57,351 nucleotides of DNA from Pseudobdellovibrionaceae bacterium (GTDB taxonomy: Bacteria; Bdellovibrionota; Bdellovibrionia; Bdellovibrionales; Bdellovibrionaceae). Of the stretch, positions 53,287 through 57,351 are shown in pieces. Below the pieces are notes generated by a model. The model did no database searches. It was not told the DNA's origin and worked only from the letters and a program-made list of their open reading frames with translations. The DNA is taken from positions 1 to 57,351 of the forward strand of contig JAKFYD010000014.1 in NCBI GenBank assembly GCA_021731025.1. The letters run 5' to 3'. The position numbers and the translations under genes are program-made. Numbering within the stretch: the first letter of the stretch is position 1; every line of letters begins with the position of its first letter.

Positions 53287-54428
53287 TGGAAAAAAATATT
53301 AAAGTTTTTTCGTTTGGGGCTTTAGCCCTTATCATTGCTGTTGGGGTTGCGGTCACTTTTTTAGCCTACAGCTTCATTAATTCTCCAGCGAGCTCAAATA
53401 AACAAGATATTGTTTATGAGATTCCGCCTTCGGTCTCGTTCGCGACGATTGCTAAGGATCTTCAAGAAAAAGGTGTGGTTAAGAACGCTCAAGTTTTTAC
53501 TTTATTAGCGAAATTCACGGGGCAACGCTCACGCATCAAGGTCGGCGAGTACGCGTTGAATACCAGCATGAAGCCTTCAGAAGTTTTAGACGCGATAACT
53601 TCTGGTCGCAGTGTAGCTCGACAGTTCACAGTTTCTGAAGGTTTAAATATGTTTGAAATTGCAGATCTGTACGAGCAGCGAGGCTTCGGAAAGCGGGAGG
53701 AATTTTTAAAACTAGCGACGGATGAAAAGTTCGTTGAAAGTTTATTGAAGGAAAAATACTCCAGTCTTGAAGGCTACCTTTATCCTGAAACTTATCAAAT
53801 CACGAAGTACACAACGACAAAGGAATTGTTGACCGCCATGGTTCGACGTTTCCAATCTGTATTTAAAGAAGTTATCGAAAAGTATCCTCTGCAAATGATG
53901 ACTGCACGACAGCTCGTTATTCTAGCTAGCCTTGTCGAAAAAGAAACAGGCTCTAGCGCCGAACGTCCTTTGATTGCCGGAGTTTTCGCAAATCGTTTGC
54001 AAAAAAGGATGATGTTACAAACCGATCCGACGATTTTATATGGAAAAGCCGTGATGAGCGGAAAGCTCTCGATGAGCATCACCCGCGATGATTTACAAAA
54101 TGATAAAAATCCCTACAACACTTACGTCATTGCAGCTTTACCTCCAGGGCCCATTTCTAATCCCGGTCGAGAATCCCTCGAGGTGAGTTCGCGCCCGCCT
54201 GCAACGAAGTATCTTTATTTTGTGAGCAAGAATGACGGGACGTCTTTATTTTCCGAAACCTACGAAGAACATCAGAAAGCCGTCGTGCGCTTGCAGATGA
54301 ATGCCAAGGCCCGCGAAGGAAAATCATGGCGGGATTTGAAGAAAGCGCCGGGTGAGAAGAGCGCGGTTCCTGAAAAAGCTGCACCAGTAAAAGTTGTGCC
54401 TGAGAAACTAGTGCCACGAACAAAATAA
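53286..54428 (+). CDS. mltG: Endolytic murein transglycosylase MltG
   Basis: The 380-residue protein is anchored by one membrane segment (about 8-30) and has the YceG/MltG domain with 'GEYALN', a LysM-like segment and the catalytic Glu near 218 in 'ASLVEKET', then 'LQTDPTILYG' and 'YNTYVIAALPPGPISNPG'. It cuts glycan strands and limits their length. The tail (about 355-380) is Pro/Lys/Val-rich. It is joined to the amino-acid operon with a one-base stop/start overlap. Confidence 0.95.
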   Translation: MEKNIKVFSFGALALIIAVGVAVTFLAYSFINSPASSNKQDIVYEIPPSVSFATIAKDLQEKGVVKNAQVFTLLAKFTGQRSRIKVGEYALNTSMKPSEVLDAITSGRSVARQFTVSEGLNMFEIADLYEQRGFGKREEFLKLATDEKFVESLLKEKYSSLEGYLYPETYQITKYTTTKELLTAMVRRFQSVFKEVIEKYPLQMMTARQLVILASLVEKETGSSAERPLIAGVFANRLQKRMMLQTDPTILYGKAVMSGKLSMSITRDDLQNDKNPYNTYVIAALPPGPISNPGRESLEVSSRPPATKYLYFVSKNDGTSLFSETYEEHQKAVVRLQMNAKAREGKSWRDLKKAPGEKSAVPEKAAPVKVVPEKLVPRTK

Positions 54429-54482
54429 ATTAGAATCAGAGCGGAAAGTTTAACTCTCTGGTCTTAAATTTTGTTGTGTTCA

Positions 54483-54508
54483 TGCTCATAATTTGAAAAA
54501 TATGAGCA
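54483..54508. repeat. Inverted repeat after mltG
   Basis: 8-bp arms at 54483-54490 and 54501-54508 around a 10-nt loop lie between convergent mltG and the gene at 54570. There is no T-run on either strand, so its role as terminator is doubtful. Confidence 0.4.
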
Positions 54509-54569
54509 CTTAGCCAACAGAAATTAAAATTTTCTTTCAAAGGTGCTTTGCTTTTGGCTCCACTCCCAA

Positions 54570-55034
54570 TCAAAATTCATTCGAAGCCATCCGATTGAAC
54601 ACTCCCGTCTTCACATCATACTTATAAATATTCAATCTCGCCGTCATATTCTGGTCATAAGCAGGAATTAAAATTTCTTGTACTCCATCTTGATCGACGT
54701 CACTTACGGCCAAATTTGTGGCTTGGCCCCGAAATGTAAAAAAGGCATCGCGGCTTTCAGATAAATTAATTCGAGTCAAAAAAACAGATTCGGCCTGAGG
54801 ATCAGTTTGTTTATAAACTTCGACAAAGATCTGATTGCGTTGTTTGATCTTTAAAACTGTGTAGGTCTCTTCCTTCATTGTCAGTTGAGTCGTCACTGTT
54901 GCTAAAATTTCCCGCTCATTAGAAAGAAAAAGACCACGCACAGCATGTCGCCATGGGGGAATTGAAGAAATTGTGACCAGAGACACTGCGGCGAAAACCA
55001 AAACTCCGATAAATAATTTCTTTTTCATTTTCAA
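54570..55034 (-). CDS. Membrane-anchored protein with FG-GAP/VCBS-like repeat
   Basis: The 154-residue protein has a membrane anchor at about 6-26. Its last third holds 'VSDVDQDGVQEILIPAYDQN', an FG-GAP/VCBS-like Ca-binding segment (DxDxDG) of beta-propeller repeats, although only one repeat is present. Function unknown. It is divergent from the nitroreductase with 20 bases between starts. Confidence 0.65.
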   Translation of the reverse strand: MKMKKKLFIGVLVFAAVSLVTISSIPPWRHAVRGLFLSNEREILATVTTQLTMKEETYTVLKIKQRNQIFVEVYKQTDPQAESVFLTRINLSESRDAFFTFRGQATNLAVSDVDQDGVQEILIPAYDQNMTARLNIYKYDVKTGVFNRMASNEF

Positions 55035-55054
55035 ATCATGCCATAATTTACCCC

Positions 55055-55663
55055 ATGATCAACAGAGATGATTTTTACGAACTTTTAAAAAGCCGCAAGT
55101 CGATTAGGAAGTACAAAAAAGATATTCCTCCGCGCGAAGTCATCGAAAGAATTTTGTCAGCAGGAATGGAAGCACCTTCTGGAAAGAATCGTCAGAATTG
55201 GCGATTTTTTATCGTGCAGGGGGAAAAGCGCGATGAATACCTGAAACTTTCGCAAAAATCCTGGTTGGGTATTAAAGATATTCTGCAAAAAAAGTTGAAA
55301 CCTTCTCTTTATGATTTTACTGAAAGATTTTTTTACACTTTGGGCGATGCTCCTGTAATTATTTTTGCTTACTCGCACAACTCAAGCGAAGAGCGCTATC
55401 ACACCAGCATCGGCAGTGTGTATATGGCTGTGGAAAACATGAATCTCGCTTGTTTAGTTGAGGGTCTTGGTTGTTGCACCATGGGTGCTCCCTTAGAAAT
55501 TAAAAACGAAGTGAATGAATTTTTAGGTGTAACTGAGCTGGAAGAATATAAAAAAGGTGAGCTCGAATTACTTTGCGCAATTGTTATGGGGTATCCCGAT
55601 CATCAGCCTCCTAAAGCTCCAAGGCAGACAGAGGGAAGACTTCATTGGCTTGGTGACAAATAA
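55055..55663 (+). CDS. Nitroreductase-family flavoprotein
   Basis: The 202-residue protein has the family's N-terminal 'LLKSRKSIRKYKKDIPPREVIERIL' and 'EAPSGKNRQNWRF' for FMN binding, and a later 'GLGCCTMGAP'. It reduces nitro compounds or related substrates with NAD(P)H, or is a flavin-dependent dehydrogenase. Length is typical. Confidence 0.88.
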   Translation: MINRDDFYELLKSRKSIRKYKKDIPPREVIERILSAGMEAPSGKNRQNWRFFIVQGEKRDEYLKLSQKSWLGIKDILQKKLKPSLYDFTERFFYTLGDAPVIIFAYSHNSSEERYHTSIGSVYMAVENMNLACLVEGLGCCTMGAPLEIKNEVNEFLGVTELEEYKKGELELLCAIVMGYPDHQPPKAPRQTEGRLHWLGDK

Positions 55664-55783
55664 AGTCGCTAAAATGGCTGTTCGACACATCAAAATTAAA
55701 AAACCTGAGTCATTTCAAGGGCATTATTGCTGCATTAGAATTCGTCAAATAGATCAATTCTAACTTCTTAAAAGGAAATTTTT

Positions 55784-56143
55784 ATGAAAGTGTTAAATCT
55801 TTTGGTTTTAGTGGCCTCTTTTTCGGGATTTGTTGCTTCTGCAAATGCTGAATGTTTGCAATCAAATGCTTTAGTAGATTCGACTTCAAATAAAATTGAT
55901 AAACAGGATCGAAGTGTGTGTGTTGAAAACGGCCTATTTAAAATCACTAAGCAAAACGGTGAAATTGAGTTTCAAGATAAAATCAAATTTGGCCCTGCAG
56001 ATGGATTTTCACAGGCGATGGTTACCGAAAATTACAGCATCATGCTCAATTTATCTGCTACTCGAGGAGCAGATGGAAATCGTGGAAATATTCTGATTAT
56101 GGGCGGAGGCCCTGGCGTTACAAAAGCCTATTTTATTAAATAA
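55784..56143 (+). CDS. Small secreted protein
   Basis: The 119-residue protein has a signal peptide (about 1-22, ending ANA) directly before Cys24 and a second Cys near residue 45. The last stretch (MGGGPGVTKAYFIK) is Gly-rich. AAGGA precedes the ATG. No family is recognised. Confidence 0.65.
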   Translation: MKVLNLLVLVASFSGFVASANAECLQSNALVDSTSNKIDKQDRSVCVENGLFKITKQNGEIEFQDKIKFGPADGFSQAMVTENYSIMLNLSATRGADGNRGNILIMGGGPGVTKAYFIK

Positions 56144-56171
56144 TTGCTCTTAATCACAAAGTTATTAAATT

Positions 56172-56195
56172 GCTGCGAGCTTGACCACTCGCAGC
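56172..56195 (+). promoter_or_regulatory. Hairpin in the dusB leader
   Basis: Perfect 8-bp GC-rich arms at 56172-56179 and 56188-56195 with an 8-nt loop end 22 bases before the dusB ATG. It could end the preceding transcript or affect dusB translation. Confidence 0.45.
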
Positions 56196-56217
56196 GCAAC
56201 CTGCTAAAAACTTAATC

Positions 56218-57234
56218 ATGCATCCCCTTGAAGCTCTTCAGCAAAATCCCTTTGTTCTCGCTCCCATGGCGGGAATCACTGATCATGCTTTTCGCACTTT
56301 TATGAAAGCTCTCGATGCCAGCGTTGTGGTTACCGAACTTGTCAGCGCTCACGGTATCGAATACGCCAGCGAACGCACTCTGCAATTGATGAATTTTGAC
56401 GAAACTCAACGCCCTGTTGGGATCCAACTCTTCGGAGAAGATCCAGAAATCCTGGGAAGAGCCGCTCAAGTTGCCGAGCAAAGAGGCGCCGATTTCGTCG
56501 ATTTAAACTTTGGTTGCCCTGTTCCTAAAGTTGTTAAAAAAGGGGCGGGTTCGGCGATGCTGAAAGATTTACCTGCAATGAAAAAGGTTCTCGCGGGCGT
56601 TAAGGGCGCAGTCAAAATCCCCGTGACGATTAAAATCCGCACAGGATGGGATGCTTCACTCAGAAATGCCATCGAGGTCTGTCGAATCGCCGAAGGGGAA
56701 GGCATCACTTGGGTTGCTATCCACGGGCGCACTCGAGCTCAAGGTTATGCTGGTCTTGCAGACTGGGATTACATTGCTGAAGTTAAATCCCAAGTGAATA
56801 TACCTATTCTTGGGAATGGAGATTTGACCTCTGCGAAAAAAGCGGTCGCGCGTTTAAAACAATCTGGCTGCGATGGGGTCATGATTGGTCGAGGCTGTCT
56901 TAAAAATCCCACCATTTTCCGCCAGGCCCTGCATCAATGGAAAAATCCAGGTGCCGAGACCTTGGCTGAACTACCTTATCTTGAGGTTTTGTCAGGACTT
57001 CATCAGTGCTTAGAAAAATATACCCCTCCCAATTTGATTGGGATACAGATGAAAAAGTTTGCCGCTTGGTTCTCTTCCGGGTACCCTGGGGCTTCGCAGT
57101 TTCGAAAACAGATTTTTCAAAGCAAAAGCCATGAAGAAACGATGGAACTTGCCTTCCAATTCTTCGAGACTGTTTCCGTGAATGCTCAACAAGACACAAG
57201 TCATGAAGAGTTTTTAATGGGTGGGCACGGATAA
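56218..57234 (+). CDS. dusB: tRNA-dihydrouridine synthase (DusB-like)
   Basis: The 338-residue FMN enzyme reduces uridine to dihydrouridine in tRNA. Family marks are 'VLAPMAGITDHAFR', the active-site Cys100 in 'LNFGCPVPKV', 'KIRTGWD', 'AIHGRTRAQGY', and 'GVMIGRGCLKNP'. Length is typical of DusB. It precedes typA by about 50 bases. Confidence 0.94.
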   Translation: MHPLEALQQNPFVLAPMAGITDHAFRTFMKALDASVVVTELVSAHGIEYASERTLQLMNFDETQRPVGIQLFGEDPEILGRAAQVAEQRGADFVDLNFGCPVPKVVKKGAGSAMLKDLPAMKKVLAGVKGAVKIPVTIKIRTGWDASLRNAIEVCRIAEGEGITWVAIHGRTRAQGYAGLADWDYIAEVKSQVNIPILGNGDLTSAKKAVARLKQSGCDGVMIGRGCLKNPTIFRQALHQWKNPGAETLAELPYLEVLSGLHQCLEKYTPPNLIGIQMKKFAAWFSSGYPGASQFRKQIFQSKSHEETMELAFQFFETVSVNAQQDTSHEEFLMGGHG

Positions 57235-57281
57235 TTTTTTAGTTTGAACAGATTAATAATAAAGCACTGGAGATTCGTTAC

Positions 57282-57351
57282 ATGATGGACCCTAATAAAA
57301 TTCGCAATATCGCGATCATTGCCCACGTCGATCACGGGAAAACAACACTCG
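57282..57351 (+). CDS. typA: GTPase TypA/BipA, 3'-truncated by window edge
   Basis: The ATG at 57282 has GGAG 9 bases upstream. The visible 23 residues include 'IRNIAIIAHVDHGKTTL', the G1 motif of translational GTPases in the form typical of TypA/BipA. The gene runs out of the window. LepA is the main alternative. Confidence 0.85.
   Translation, partial: MMDPNKIRNIAIIAHVDHGKTTL

Noticed and set aside
54483-54508. Strong terminator between mltG and 54570
   Set aside because: The stem has no T-run on either strand and is AT-rich.

Overview
The window looks like chromosomal DNA of a predatory bacterium of the Bdellovibrio group (Bdellovibrionota). The clearest pointer is the region 33.2-43.5 kb. 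There a small secreted protein and a secreted Rhs/YD-repeat protein sit at the end of a Flp/Tad pilus operon, which is the layout of the Bdellovibrio 'hit' (host-interaction) locus, and a groES-groEL pair lies nearby. A TIGR02147-type regulator, many stand-alone receiver proteins, and numerous small secreted proteins fit the same group. Base composition is visibly AT-leaning, more like the epibiotic B. exovorus than B. bacteriovorus. Species is an inference; no search or GC calculation was run.

Layout. 0-9.4 kb: signalling and housekeeping genes. These are a partial unknown gene, an OmpR-type regulator, a Spy/CpxP-like His-rich protein, an aldo-keto reductase, a receiver/CheA/HPt-like phosphorelay set, a beta carbonic anhydrase, and a divergent HTH / S24-repressor pair sharing a perfect palindrome. 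9.4-20.2 kb: tRNA-Asn(GTT) followed by a genomic island of about 10.6 kb. It is bounded by a 13-bp direct repeat of the tRNA 3' end and carries two defence-like operons: a DNA methyltransferase operon with PLD-like, PD-(D/E)XK and DUF2779 nucleases, and a compact three-gene operon of two unknown proteins plus a PD-(D/E)XK nuclease. A catalytic-domain-less recombinase relic closes the island. 20.2-33.3 kb: a large hybrid histidine kinase whose stop codon lies in the right att repeat, an HD hydrolase, secreted proteins, PrxQ-like peroxiredoxin, receivers, groESL and an outer-membrane beta-barrel candidate. 33.3-43.5 kb: hit/Rhs/Tad locus, transcribed right to left. 43.5-47.9 kb: hpt, a TPR protein, bamD, an AI-2E-type transporter, a cyclic-nucleotide-binding protein and a BatE-like protein. 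48-54.4 kb: a tightly overlapping operon resembling the succinyl branch of arginine/ornithine catabolism (aminotransferase, M20 desuccinylase candidate, astA, astD) ending in mltG. 54.5-57.35 kb: a small anchored protein, a nitroreductase, a secreted protein, dusB and the first codons of typA.

How the parts fit. The island genes look like anti-phage functions exchanged at a tRNA site. One operon seems damaged: the helicase part of a type III-like restriction subunit is absent and its nuclease end is joined to a PLD-like C-terminal segment. The Tad operon encodes pilin, minor-pilin-like proteins, secretin, CpaB, a fused TadZ-TadA ATPase and one TadB-like platform protein. The catabolic operon fits ornithine succinylation rather than the full arginine pathway, since no astB is present beside it. 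No stretch over 300 bases lacks a gene; the longest silent gaps (7530-7818 and 22871-23163) show nothing recognisable.
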